A DNA stretch of 64,000 bases from Rhizobiaceae bacterium (GTDB lineage: Bacteria > Pseudomonadota > Alphaproteobacteria > Rhizobiales > Rhizobiaceae), in the NCBI GenBank assembly GCA_019635775.1, contig JAHBYU010000015.1, positions 57,168 through 121,167 of the forward strand, read 5' to 3'. The translations under genes and the position numbers were made by a program. The notes under the pieces were generated by a model, which ran no database searches, was not told the DNA's origin, and saw nothing but the letters and a program-made list of their open reading frames with translations. The first letter of the stretch is position 1; each line of letters opens with the position of its first letter. This document shows, one piece after another, positions 38,183 to 46,996 of this stretch.

Positions 38183-39406
38183 CTATGGAGCGATAGTATG
38201 CCGCAGTTCAAACCCCACTGATATCCCGAATACGATCAGGCCCGCCAAGCCGAGTGCGGCTCCGACCCAGCCGGTCGACGCGTAGCCGTAGCCGGCGGTG
38301 ATCGCCAGGCCGCCCAGCCATGCACCCGCGGCGTTTGCGATATTGAAGGCGGAGTGCATGGACGCTGCGGCAAGCGTCTGCGCGTCACCCGCAACGTCCA
38401 TCAGCCGCGTCTGCACGGCGGGGGCCAAGGCTACGCCAAAGCCTATGAAAAGCACGCAGATGCACAGCATCACCGGGTACTGCGCAGTTAGCCAGAACAC
38501 GATGAGAACGACGATGTTGAAGCTCAGCACGCCGCCGATCGTGCCGACAAGCGACTGGTCGGCGAGCCACGCACCGAGGATGTTGCCGATGATCATGCCA
38601 GCTCCGAAGATGGCCAAAACGACCGGCACGAAGTCCGTAGGCAGGCCCGAGACGAGCGTTGCCGTCGCGGCGATGTAGCTGAACACTGCGAACATGCCAC
38701 CGAAGCCCACTGAGGCGAAGGCGAAGGTAAGCCATATCTGCGGTTTCATAAGGGCTCCGAGTTCGCGCCAGGCACTTGCCTCGGGGTGAACTTCGTCTTG
38801 CGGCAGTGTCAGCCAAAGCAGGAACACGGTCAGGATACCGATGCTGCCGACAAGCAGGAACAGCGAGCGCCAGCCGAACTGCAGGCCGAGCCAGGCCGTG
38901 ACTGGCGTACCGATCAACGTCGCAATGGTCAGGCCGAGCATCACCCGACCAATGGATTGTGCACGGCGGCCGGGGTCGGCGATCGAAGCCGCGACCAGCG
39001 CGGCAACACCGAAATATGCGCCATGCGGCAGGCCCGAAAGGAACCGCGACAGCGTGAGCAAAAGCATATTGGGCGCAAGAGCGCCGAGCAGGTTGCCGAG
39101 ACTGAAGCCGAACATGAGGACAAGCAGCAGGTTACGGCGGCTGATTTTGGCAGCGATGAGGGCAATGGCGGGCGCGCCAATAACCACGCCCAGCGCGTAG
39201 GCGCTTATCAGATGTCCTGCCGTCGGGACCGATACGTCGAGGCCAAAGGCGATATCGGGCAGCAAGCCCATGATCGCAAACTCACCGGTTCCGATCCCAA
39301 AGCTGCCGGCTGCAAGAGCGAGAATCACGAGCGCCGCCGCGCGGCGAGTCAGAGGCGCGCTTTCAGCCGGATTGCCGCCGGCATCAGCCAAGACAGTTTC
39401 ATTCAT
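38183..39406 (-). CDS. MFS transporter, AraJ-like efflux family
   Basis: A 407-residue inner-membrane protein with about twelve membrane segments, of the DHA1 drug/sugar efflux group. Family features include FGIGTGEFAIMGLLPDIA in helix 1, GAPAIALIAAKISRRNLLL, and RFLSGLPHGAYFGVAALVAA in helix 4. Members export arabinose-type sugars, nucleosides or drugs; the substrate here is unknown. The ATG at 39406 is the first in frame. It lies between tRNA-His and the 3' end of the otn operon, with 195 bases of apparently non-coding DNA after otnI. Confidence 0.88.
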   Translation of the reverse strand: MNETVLADAGGNPAESAPLTRRAAALVILALAAGSFGIGTGEFAIMGLLPDIAFGLDVSVPTAGHLISAYALGVVIGAPAIALIAAKISRRNLLLVLMFGFSLGNLLGALAPNMLLLTLSRFLSGLPHGAYFGVAALVAASIADPGRRAQSIGRVMLGLTIATLIGTPVTAWLGLQFGWRSLFLLVGSIGILTVFLLWLTLPQDEVHPEASAWRELGALMKPQIWLTFAFASVGFGGMFAVFSYIAATATLVSGLPTDFVPVVLAIFGAGMIIGNILGAWLADQSLVGTIGGVLSFNIVVLIVFWLTAQYPVMLCICVLFIGFGVALAPAVQTRLMDVAGDAQTLAAASMHSAFNIANAAGAWLGGLAITAGYGYASTGWVGAALGLAGLIVFGISVGFELRHTIAP

Positions 39407-39601
39407 ATCGAAGTCAGGTCCTGCAATTGGCCGTCCTGGACAGCACGGACGACAAGAAGGCGCGTAATAGATGGTCTTCGTTCGATCGCAAGGTCAAAGT
39501 CGCCGCCAGCAATCTGAACCACACATTTGCTTCTCGAACTGGACGTGTCCCTCCCGGCAGGCGCAGCGATATCTGCATACCAGGAGCCTAATTGAGGTCA
39601 G

Positions 39602-40378
39602 CTATTGACCCAGCCTCCGCATCCAAGCCAACCCGGCGTCCGTATCGCCGCGCGGCTTGTATTCGCAGCCGGTCCACCCGGCCCAGCCGATCCGGTCGAG
39701 CGTGGCGAATATCGACGCATAGGCAATTTCGCCTTCATCAGGCTCGGCGCGGCTCGGTACGGCGGCGATCTGCACGTGCCCGATGTCGGCGAGGTGTTTT
39801 TCGAGCCGCTTGGTCACGTCGCCCTCGCTGACGCCGACATGATAGACGTCGAACATGATCTTGAGGTTCGGCGCGCCGACGTCAGCGATGATGTCGGCCG
39901 ACTCGCCGATGGTCGAGTAGAAGTAGCCCGGCTTGTCGCGCTGGTTGATCGGTTCGAGCAGCAAAGTGAGGCCAGCAGCGTTGGCGGTGGCAAATCGCAG
40001 GTTCTCGACGAAGACCTTGCGTGCTTCCTCCTTGCGGTCGGCAGCCACGACGCCGGCCATCACATGCACCGCCGAGGCGCCTGCTTCTCGGGCATAGGCG
40101 ACCGTCTGCAGAAAAGTCTTGCGGAATTCCGGTTCACGGCCTGCCTGCGCGCCGAGGCCGAAATCGCCCTTGTCGCCATTACCGATCGGCGTGTTGATGC
40201 CGAGCAGGGTGAGGTCGTGCTTCTCGCAGCGCGCCTTTACGTCAGCAGCCGGCGTTGCGTAGGGCCAATGCAGTTCAATCGCCCTGAATCCGGCGGCAGC
40301 GGCAGCGTCGACCCGTTCGAGCAACGGGCGGTCCGCCCAGAGGAAACCCAGATTCGCGGAAAATCTTGGCATGATCAC
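39602..40378 (-). CDS. otnI: 2-oxo-tetronate isomerase
   Basis: A 258-residue TIM-barrel isomerase of the hydroxypyruvate isomerase family. In the tetronate pathway OtnI interconverts 2-oxo- and 3-oxo-tetronate. Metal-ligand glutamates fit LLLEPINQRDKPGYF and the C-terminal GWTGCEYKPRGDTDAGL, and MFDVYHVGVSEGD is also present. The ATG at 40378 overlaps the otnC stop by four bases (ATGA). It is the last gene of glcG-otnK-otnC-otnI. Together with denD and otnKC it indicates D-erythronate rather than general hydroxypyruvate metabolism. Confidence 0.9.
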   Translation of the reverse strand: MIMPRFSANLGFLWADRPLLERVDAAAAAGFRAIELHWPYATPAADVKARCEKHDLTLLGINTPIGNGDKGDFGLGAQAGREPEFRKTFLQTVAYAREAGASAVHVMAGVVAADRKEEARKVFVENLRFATANAAGLTLLLEPINQRDKPGYFYSTIGESADIIADVGAPNLKIMFDVYHVGVSEGDVTKRLEKHLADIGHVQIAAVPSRAEPDEGEIAYASIFATLDRIGWAGWTGCEYKPRGDTDAGLAWMRRLGQ

Positions 40379-41010
40379 TTCAACTTGAAGGTCTTGTTGA
40401 GGTCGGCGATGGCATCGGCGGAGAGATGTCGCACGTTCATGCCGCGCAGGATGATGGCGAGCTTGGCCGCCTCCTCCAGTTCCTCGATCGCGAAGACGGC
40501 AGCTTCCAGCGAAGCGCCGGCGACAACCGGGCCGTGATTCTCCAACAGAACTGCGGGGTGATCGGCCGCAAGCGCATCGATCAACGGCTTCACCTCGGCG
40601 GAGCCCGGTCGGGTGTAAGGCACGATCGGCACCTGTCCGACACGCATCACCACGTAGGGGGTGATCGGCGGGATGGCGTCCTTCGGGTCAATGTCTGCGA
40701 GACAGGAGAGCGCTGTCGCATAGGTAGAATGAAGATGCACCACCGCCCGCGAGGCGGGCCGTTGATCATAGAAGCCGAAATGCAGCGGCAGTTCCTTGGT
40801 CGGCGGATCGCCGGCGACGTGCTTGCCCGACAGGTCGAGCTTGGAGATGCGGTCGGCCTCGAGGAAGCCGAGGCAGCAGTTGGTCGGCGTGAAGAGAAAG
40901 CCGTCGTCCAGCCGGACCGACATGTTGCCCGAAGAGCCGGCGGTCAGACAGCGCTCGAACAGCGACTTGCCCCATTTGACGAGGCCGTTGCGGAGATCCT
41001 GTTCGTTCAT
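40375..41010 (-). CDS. otnC: 3-oxo-tetronate 4-phosphate decarboxylase
   Basis: A 211-residue class II aldolase-fold enzyme; OtnC decarboxylates 3-oxo-tetronate 4-phosphate to dihydroxyacetone phosphate. Visible blocks are TAGSSGNMSVRLDDGFLFTP at the phosphate-binding start, the metal-binding HLHSTYATALSCL, and LLENHGPVVAG. The ATG at 41010 overlaps the otnK stop (ATGA); readings that start further upstream lie inside otnK in another frame and were discarded. Its stop overlaps the otnI start in the same way. Confidence 0.92.
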   Translation of the reverse strand: MNEQDLRNGLVKWGKSLFERCLTAGSSGNMSVRLDDGFLFTPTNCCLGFLEADRISKLDLSGKHVAGDPPTKELPLHFGFYDQRPASRAVVHLHSTYATALSCLADIDPKDAIPPITPYVVMRVGQVPIVPYTRPGSAEVKPLIDALAADHPAVLLENHGPVVAGASLEAAVFAIEELEEAAKLAIILRGMNVRHLSADAIADLNKTFKLK

Positions 41011-42266
41011 GGCGTGCCTATCTGTCTCACTGCCTTTTCGAAGAAGTCGTCGGAGCCGAAATTGCCGCTCTTGAGCGCCAATCCCAGCGGTCCGCCGCGA
41101 TCGGCGACCAGCGCCGGGACACCCGGATCGATTTCCGCGCCGATACCGAGACTGGTGACGCCAAGCGCCTCGACCACGGCGCCGGACGTTTCGCCACCAC
41201 CGACCACGATGCGCCGCACGCCGTCGTTTGCAAGACGCCGCGCGAGGCCCGCGAAAAAATGCTCGACCTTGCCGGCGATTTCGGCGCGGCCGAACTTCTG
41301 CTGCGCATCGGTCACAGTCGACGGGTCGGCGGTCGAATAGACGATCGGCGCCGCGCCATCCCGCGCCGCGATCCACGCAGCGGCGATGTCGACTGTCAGT
41401 GAGCCGTCCATGAGTTTGTCGGGATCGACCGCGAGGCCGGGATGCCCCTCAAGGTACGCCGCGACCTGCCGCTGCGAGGCGGTAGAGCAGGAACCGGAGA
41501 GAACCACGGCGGGGCCTCTTGCGACCGCTTTCGCCGTTGCCTGCGTGGCGAGTTTGCCGGCGCGGAGGAAATTCCGCGGCAGGCCGAGCGCAATCCCTGA
41601 GCCGCCGGTGACCAGCCTGTGGCCCGCCAGCGCTTCGCCGAGCGTCATAAGGTCACTGTCGGCCACCGCGTCGGTGACGACAAGGCGCACTCCCTTGGCG
41701 CGTTCGGCACTGAAGGCAATGGCAAGCGCATCCGGCCCTGCGCGCACCGTGTCGAGCTCGACGAGGCCGACCTCGTTGCTCGTCTGCAGGCGCAGCCAGC
41801 GACGGATGTTCGGATCGGTCATGGGCGTCAGCGGATGTCGCTCCATGCCCGATTCCGAGAGCAGCTTGTCGCCGACGAAGAGATGGCCCATGAAGAGACG
41901 CCGACCGGTTGCCGGGAACGCCGGGCAGACCACGGCGAGATCCGCGCCGAGACGGTCTAGCAGCGCCTCCGCCACCGGGCCGATGTTTCCCTCGGGCGTC
42001 GAATCGAAGGTCGAGCAGTATTTGAACAGGAACTGCTCGCAACCCTGCGCGATCAGCCAGTCGGCCGCCTCCAGCGATTGCCTCACCGCATCGGCCGCAT
42101 TGATGGACCGCGTCTTCAACGCCACGACGGCTGCCTCACAGCCGGCAGGCGCTGCGCCTTTCGGTACGCCGACGAATTGCGTCGTCGCCATGCCACCCTT
42201 CGCAAGCGTGTTGGCGAGATCGCTCGCACCCGTAAAGTCGTCCGCGATGCAACCGAGGAGAGTCAT
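41007..42266 (-). CDS. otnK: 3-oxo-tetronate kinase (DUF1537 family)
   Basis: A 419-residue four-carbon acid-sugar kinase that phosphorylates 3-oxo-tetronate before OtnC. The N-terminus MTLLGCIADDFTGASDLANT is diagnostic of the DUF1537 kinases, and the C-terminal nucleotide-binding part contains VVGGGETSGAVVEALG. I use the ATG at 42266; a GTG at 42284 would add six residues. It follows the glcG-like gene by 92 bases and overlaps otnC. OtnK with a DenD-type dehydrogenase points to D-erythronate as the substrate. Confidence 0.93.
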   Translation of the reverse strand: MTLLGCIADDFTGASDLANTLAKGGMATTQFVGVPKGAAPAGCEAAVVALKTRSINAADAVRQSLEAADWLIAQGCEQFLFKYCSTFDSTPEGNIGPVAEALLDRLGADLAVVCPAFPATGRRLFMGHLFVGDKLLSESGMERHPLTPMTDPNIRRWLRLQTSNEVGLVELDTVRAGPDALAIAFSAERAKGVRLVVTDAVADSDLMTLGEALAGHRLVTGGSGIALGLPRNFLRAGKLATQATAKAVARGPAVVLSGSCSTASQRQVAAYLEGHPGLAVDPDKLMDGSLTVDIAAAWIAARDGAAPIVYSTADPSTVTDAQQKFGRAEIAGKVEHFFAGLARRLANDGVRRIVVGGGETSGAVVEALGVTSLGIGAEIDPGVPALVADRGGPLGLALKSGNFGSDDFFEKAVRQIGTP

Positions 42267-42358
42267 GCCAGGAGCCTTCCACACGGCTTCGATCAGCCTA
42301 GACGGTCCACAATCCCTCCGCGGATTGTGAACAGTTCAGAAACTTGCGGCGCAGAAGC

Positions 42359-42781
42359 TCAACCCAAAATTGCGGCTCCGATCCGCCCTATATCGCCGTC
42401 CAGCTCGTCGGATGCGCCACTCACGCCGATCGCGCCAATGATAACGTCGCCTGATTTCAGCAACACGCCGCCGTCCAGGGGAACGCCATTGGGGATGCAC
42501 AGGAGCGCAAGACGACCCTGTCCCTCGACGACGTCCTGGAAGTCCTTGGTCTGTCGACGAAAAAGAACGGCGGTGCGCGCCTTTAGCGTCGCGATCTCGA
42601 CACTGCCTACCTGCGCGTCGTCGTCGCGATGGAGCAGCATCAAGTGTCCTCCTTCATCGACGATTGCGATCACGAGCCTGAGCTTCTGCGCGACAGCGGC
42701 GGCTTCCGCGGCGGCGGCAACGGCCTTCGCCGCTGCAATCGTCAGGCGGGGACGGTGAACGAGCAGGTCGTGTGCGGTCAT
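42359..42781 (-). CDS. GlcG/HbpS-like protein (DUF336)
   Basis: A 140-residue protein of the GlcG/HbpS family, small soluble proteins of unclear role found in glycolate, diol and acid-sugar operons; one relative binds haem. Family blocks are VIAIVDEGGHLMLLHRDDDA, then ATLKARTAVLF, and GDVIIGAIGVSGA near the C-terminus. It is the first gene of the otn operon. Its ATG lies 20 bases from the inverted repeat proposed as the GntR operator, so it should be regulated with erythronate catabolism. Confidence 0.85.
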   Translation of the reverse strand: MTAHDLLVHRPRLTIAAAKAVAAAAEAAAVAQKLRLVIAIVDEGGHLMLLHRDDDAQVGSVEIATLKARTAVLFRRQTKDFQDVVEGQGRLALLCIPNGVPLDGGVLLKSGDVIIGAIGVSGASDELDGDIGRIGAAILG

Positions 42782-42800
42782 CGAAAATCATCTCGCGTGA

Positions 42801-42825
42801 AACTGGTCCGCTGTTAGTACCAGTT
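42801..42825. promoter_or_regulatory. Predicted GntR operator 1, glcG-otn / LVIVD divergent promoter
   Basis: AACTGG (42801-42806), a 13-base spacer, then CCAGTT (42820-42825): a perfect 6-bp inverted repeat. The same repeat with identical spacing occurs at 50029 and 51862. Back-to-back TTGAC boxes abut it, and a TACTAA -10 candidate for the glcG-otn unit falls inside the spacer, so binding here should block the otn promoter and touch the -35 of the divergent one. Confidence 0.72.
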
Positions 42826-42851
42826 GACAAGTTCAAGTCAACCACTACGGT
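42823..42851. promoter_or_regulatory. Back-to-back promoters sharing a GTTGAC/GTCAAC palindrome
   Basis: GTTGAC (42823-42828), eight bases, GTCAAC (42837-42842). On the plus strand TTGACA (42824-42829) is followed after 16 bases by TACGGT (42846-42851), facing the LVIVD gene. On the minus strand TTGACT (42841-42836) is followed after 16 bases by TACTAA (42819-42814), facing glcG-otn. Confidence 0.5.
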
Positions 42852-43021
42852 GTTTTCCATCATCGCCCGATCGAGAGACAAGGAGTGGAATCGACCAGGG
42901 AGCGCCGACTTTTGATCAAAGCCCAAACCGTCGCAACAGTACGCACGGTAGCGCCTGATCAACATGGGCCCGGTACTCCAGATGAATCGATGTCCGTCCA
43001 CCATGCCGGAGCCGCAGAACC

Positions 43022-44272
43022 GTGACTGATACTCTTCCATCCCCGGAATACTCCCGCAACATGCGCCTCATCGGCCACTCGGATCAGGGGGGGCGCCGCG
43101 ACGGCATCCAGGTCATGGTTCAGAACGGTTATGCCTACGTCGGTCATCTATTCAGCCGCGGTTTCACAGTCCTCGACGTCAGGGACCCGAAGAACATCCG
43201 CTTCTGTGACTACATCCAGGCGCCGCCCAATACTTGGAATGTCCATCTTCAAGCCCACGACAACCTGCTGCTGGTCATTCACGGCAAGGACGTCTTCGCC
43301 GACGCCGCGTTCGCTGACGAGGCAAGCTATTACAAGGCTTCCGCCGGTGCCGCTCTAGGCACGGCCGCCCCCAAGAAGCCGCGCGACTGGGACGCGGGAC
43401 TTGCCGTCTACGACATTTCCAGGGGTGACAGCCCGCGCCGCATCGGCTTCATGCCGGTTTCAGGTGGAATTCACCGGATCTGGTACACCGGTGGGCGCTG
43501 GGCCTATGTCTCGGCGCTCCTCGATGGGTTTAGCGACTTCATTTTCATGACGGTCGACATGTCCGATCCCACGAATCCGCGCGAAGCCGGTCGCTACTGG
43601 CTGCCGGGAATGAACTTGGCGGCTGGCGAGACTCCAACGTGGCCGGCCAGCAGCAAGTTCGGCCTCCACCACGCGCTGGTCGATGGCGACATCGCCTATG
43701 GCGCATGGCGAGACGCGGGGCTCGTCGTGATGGACGTCGCCGATCGATCCAGCCCGAAGCTTATCAAGCATCACAACTGGTCGCCCCCTTTCCAGGGTGG
43801 CACCCACAACTGCCTGCCGCTGCCGGACCGCGATCTGTTGGTCGTTCTGGATGAGGCGGTGCTCGACGACTACGAAGACGGGCGAAAGAACATCTGGATC
43901 TTCGACGTCCGCGTTCCGGCAAATCCGATCTCGATCTCCACGCTGCCGGCGCCCGCCGAGGCCGACTATCGCTATCGCGGAGCGCACTACGGTCCTCATA
44001 ACATCCATGAGAACCGGCCTGGCACGTTCATCAGTTCCAGTATCATCTTCTCGACGTGGCAGAACGCCGGGGTGCGAGTTCACGACATCTCCGACGAATA
44101 CGCGCCGAAGGAAGTCGGAGCGTTGGTCCCGCCCGCGCCGACGGACCTGATGGACGCCAGACCCGGAAAGAAGAAGATCATCCAGAGTTGCGACATCTTC
44201 GTCGAGAAAAGCGGACTCATCTATGTGACCGACTACAACGCCGGTCTCTATGTCATGGAGTTCGGCGGCTGA
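43022..44272 (+). CDS. LVIVD repeat-containing protein, probable beta-propeller
   Basis: A 416-residue protein with repeated segments of the LVIVD type, each a beta-rich unit with a V-D/I-S-DP pattern: FTVLDVRDPKNIRF, LAVYDISRGDSPRRIGF, FMTVDMSDPTNPREAGRY, LVVMDVADRSSPKLIKHH and VRVHDISDEYAPKEVGAL. They probably form a beta-propeller with conserved histidines (NVHLQAHDN, GLHHALVDG, HYGPHNIHENRPG). No signal peptide is seen. The start is a GTG at 43022 with GGAG about 13 bases upstream. Function unknown. It is followed by a FAD oxidoreductase gene and shares the divergent regulatory region with glcG-otn. Confidence 0.82.
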   Translation: MTDTLPSPEYSRNMRLIGHSDQGGRRDGIQVMVQNGYAYVGHLFSRGFTVLDVRDPKNIRFCDYIQAPPNTWNVHLQAHDNLLLVIHGKDVFADAAFADEASYYKASAGAALGTAAPKKPRDWDAGLAVYDISRGDSPRRIGFMPVSGGIHRIWYTGGRWAYVSALLDGFSDFIFMTVDMSDPTNPREAGRYWLPGMNLAAGETPTWPASSKFGLHHALVDGDIAYGAWRDAGLVVMDVADRSSPKLIKHHNWSPPFQGGTHNCLPLPDRDLLVVLDEAVLDDYEDGRKNIWIFDVRVPANPISISTLPAPAEADYRYRGAHYGPHNIHENRPGTFISSSIIFSTWQNAGVRVHDISDEYAPKEVGALVPPAPTDLMDARPGKKKIIQSCDIFVEKSGLIYVTDYNAGLYVMEFGG

Positions 44273-44320
44273 CCGCTGGCCCATGAAAATCGCGAATCAC
44301 CGGATCGTCAGAGGAAGATA

Positions 44321-45694
44321 ATGAATCTATTTGGATCGTATGATGTCGTCGTTGTCGGCGCTGGATCATCGGGCATTGTCGCTGCCATTCGTGCGGCGCG
44401 AGAGGGCGCCCGGACTTTGCTGCTCGAGGGGTCGGGCTTTCTCGGTGGCCTTATCACCGGCGGACGGCTGACCAAGCCGACCGGGCTGATCAATGGCGGC
44501 ATCTTTCAGGAAATGATCGACCGCTGCGTTGCGTACAAGGGTGCGGACGGCCGCATTCGCGAGTCTTACTGGGGCAAGTACACCGGCACATTCGACGCCG
44601 AAGTCATGCAGCGGGTCATCATTGAGATGGTTGAGGAGTCCGGTGTCGAAGTCCTGTTGCGGGCAATGGTGACGGGCGTCGTCATGGATGGGGAAAGGCT
44701 CGAGGGCCTGACGATCCAAACGAAATCCGGCACGAGTCTGGTGTTAGCCAAGACCTTCATTGACGCGTCCGGCGATGGCGACGTGGCCGCGCTTGCCGGC
44801 GCCGAGTTCATGCTCGGCCGCAAGGAGGACGGCCTGACCCAGCCGATCACGTCCTACTTCCGCCTACTCAACGTCGATGTGCCCGCTCTGGTGGCCGATT
44901 GCCGGAAGCACAGTGACGACATGTGGGAGTTGGTTCACCCCAAGGAGGCGGGCGATCGCAACGAGGACTATGTGATGGCCGTCCTGTTGACGGGCTTCAC
45001 ACGGCGGATCGAGGAAGCACGCAAGGAAGGGTTCAACTGGATCATTCCGAAAGACCATATCACCATTAAGACAGGGCTCATCCCCGGCGAGATCAGCGTC
45101 AACGTCACGCGTTTTCAGGGCAACGGCCTCGACGACCGGGATCTCAGTCGCGCCGAGATCGAAATTCGCAAGCAGGCCTACTGCGCTTTCGACTTCCTGC
45201 AACGCTACGTCGACGGCTTCGACAAGGCGATTTTCCTTGAAGTGGCACCCAAGCTTGGCGTGCGCGAGACACGCCGCATCCTCGGCCAGTATGTCCTTAC
45301 GGAAGCGGACGTACGCGGCCAGGCGCGCTTTGACGACGCGATCGGTCTCTGCAACTCGCCGGTCGACGTCCATGAGCCCGGAGGCAGCCGCGCTATCATG
45401 GACCACGTCGGTGCCGGGTACGGGATTCCTTTCCGATGCATGTTGCCGGTACGCACGGGCAACATTGTCATGGCCGGCCGATGCATCTCGGTTGACGAGA
45501 TCGCCTATGGTTCGACGCGCAACGTTCCCGCCTGCACGATGACCGGAGAGGCTGCGGCCTATGCGGCCACGATCGCGGCGCGGGACGGCATCGAGGTCGC
45601 CAATGTTCCGGTTGCCGATATCCAGTCGAAGCTCAGGGCGCGCGGCGCAGTCCTCGGTACGCCCGACGAAGCGCCGGCGGCAGTTCCGGCCTAG
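44321..45694 (+). CDS. FAD-dependent oxidoreductase of unknown substrate
   Basis: A 457-residue flavoprotein, probably of the FAD_oxidored (PF12831-like) group. The Rossmann motif VVVVGAGSSGIVAAIRAA is at residues 9-26, with LLLEGSGFLGG following; FIDASGDGDVAALAGAEFMLG is the second FAD contact, and NIVMAGRCISVDE lies near the C-terminus. The ATG at 44321 follows a GAGGAAG site, 48 bases after the LVIVD gene, so the two are cotranscribed. Its place in a predicted erythronate regulon suggests oxidation of a precursor sugar or acid, but this is inference. Confidence 0.82.
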   Translation: MNLFGSYDVVVVGAGSSGIVAAIRAAREGARTLLLEGSGFLGGLITGGRLTKPTGLINGGIFQEMIDRCVAYKGADGRIRESYWGKYTGTFDAEVMQRVIIEMVEESGVEVLLRAMVTGVVMDGERLEGLTIQTKSGTSLVLAKTFIDASGDGDVAALAGAEFMLGRKEDGLTQPITSYFRLLNVDVPALVADCRKHSDDMWELVHPKEAGDRNEDYVMAVLLTGFTRRIEEARKEGFNWIIPKDHITIKTGLIPGEISVNVTRFQGNGLDDRDLSRAEIEIRKQAYCAFDFLQRYVDGFDKAIFLEVAPKLGVRETRRILGQYVLTEADVRGQARFDDAIGLCNSPVDVHEPGGSRAIMDHVGAGYGIPFRCMLPVRTGNIVMAGRCISVDEIAYGSTRNVPACTMTGEAAAYAATIAARDGIEVANVPVADIQSKLRARGAVLGTPDEAPAAVPA

Positions 45695-45710
45695 GGCGGC
45701 ACGCCGCCCT
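45693..45710 (+). terminator. GC hairpin at the end of the FAD oxidoreductase gene
   Basis: AGGGCGGC (45693-45700) and GCCGCCCT (45703-45710) form an eight-pair stem with a minimal loop, overlapping the TAG stop of the oxidoreductase gene. There is no T-tract; it is probably a 3'-end structure. Confidence 0.4.
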
Positions 45711-46015
45711 CAATCTCTCAACCTGAGTCCGCCCCGCACGGAGGACGCCCGGCGCGCCTCCATATCGGTTCAGCCGGCCACCTTCGCGCGTGGCAGGCAG
45801 CGAGTCGGCCCGCGATATGCTGTATGCCGCGGCGGCCGGTGACATGCCAGTTGAAGGGATCGACGTCCATACCCTGGATCTCGAGAAGATTGGCCCGAGG
45901 CGGAGTGCGGCTGGCTCGCCGTCTTGCGACTCTCTAAACCCGCACGGATATCACGCTCAATGGACGAGCACAGCCGGCGGTGTGTCTCGCCGCCGCTCCA
46001 TGCCTGACCTCGCCT
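45711..46015. other. Intergenic gap, possible gene remnant
   Basis: About 305 bases separate the FAD oxidoreductase gene from the convergent permease gene. A GTG-started plus-strand frame from 45790 reads coding-like for about 30 codons (DMLYAAAAGDMPVEGIDVHT) and then loses that character before running into the permease gene. I see no promoter, RNA or repeat in it. It may be the decayed end of a gene. Confidence 0.3.
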
Positions 46016-46996
46016 CTAGCCCTTCGGACCCTTCCTCAGGAAGCGGAACCCCCGCGTACCGAGTGCAGTCGCCAGGATGACGATGGCGCCACGGACCATC
46101 ATCTGCTGGCTGACGGTCAGACCTCCGAGAATGAGACCGTTGTTGATGATCCCGATCAGCAAAGACCCGACCACGGAGCCGAAGACGTTGGCGGTTCCGC
46201 CGAAAAGGCTGGTCCCGCCGAGGATTACCGCCGCAATCACCGTCAGTTCATCGCCTTCGCCGAACGTGAAGCGCCCCGCTTGCATGCGTCCCGAATAGAG
46301 GATGCCCGCGAACGCCGCCGTGAATCCGGACATGGTCATCGCGATGATCTTGATGGCCGTGACGTTCACGCCGCTGTAGCGCGCGGCGACTTCATTGCCG
46401 CCGACGGCAAGTGCCTTTTTGCCGAACGTCGTATAGTTCATCACGAACAGTCCGACCGCGAGCGCAACGAGTGTCCACACGAAGAGAATGGGAATGCCGA
46501 ACACCGTCCCGAGTCCGAAGATCGTATTGTAGCCGTTGTTCCTGATGGGGATCGCACTCGTGGCTGTAATCCACATCGCGAGCCCTTTGATGATGCCCAT
46601 CATTCCCAGCGTAACGAGGAACGAGGGAACGCCGAGCGCGGTGATTAGAACGCCGTTCAGCGCACCGGTCAGGATGCCGAAACCGAGGCCGACGCCAACG
46701 GAGAGCAGGATGCTGTCCGTAGCCTCCAGCATCAGCGCGACGATCAGCGATGCCAGCGCCGCGACGGAGCCGATCGAAAGATCGATCTGGCCGGTTGCAA
46801 TCACAAACGTCATCGAGACGGCCATGATGGATATCATTGCAGTCTGTCGCGTGATGTTGAGGATGTTCGTCGTCGACAGGAACTTGTCGCCGATGACCAG
46901 ATAGAAAAAGATGATCGCCACGACAAACGCGATGTAGACGATGTTCTTGGTAAGATCGAAGCGGCTGAGGATGCTGTGCATGAGACCGGGGCTCAT
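46016..46996 (-). CDS. Sugar ABC transporter permease (RbsC type)
   Basis: A 326-residue inner-membrane permease of the ribose/xylose CUT2 family with about ten membrane segments. Family blocks are ATGQIDLSIGSVAALASLIV, GVPSFLVTLGMMGIIKGLA, TTFGKKALAVGGNEVAARYS and AVILGGTSLFGGTANVFGSV. The ATG overlaps the stop of the ATPase gene by four bases. It is the last gene of the binding protein-ATPase-permease operon and would import the acid sugar, or its precursor, degraded by the otn/denD enzymes. Confidence 0.92.
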   Translation of the reverse strand: MSPGLMHSILSRFDLTKNIVYIAFVVAIIFFYLVIGDKFLSTTNILNITRQTAMISIMAVSMTFVIATGQIDLSIGSVAALASLIVALMLEATDSILLSVGVGLGFGILTGALNGVLITALGVPSFLVTLGMMGIIKGLAMWITATSAIPIRNNGYNTIFGLGTVFGIPILFVWTLVALAVGLFVMNYTTFGKKALAVGGNEVAARYSGVNVTAIKIIAMTMSGFTAAFAGILYSGRMQAGRFTFGEGDELTVIAAVILGGTSLFGGTANVFGSVVGSLLIGIINNGLILGGLTVSQQMMVRGAIVILATALGTRGFRFLRKGPKG

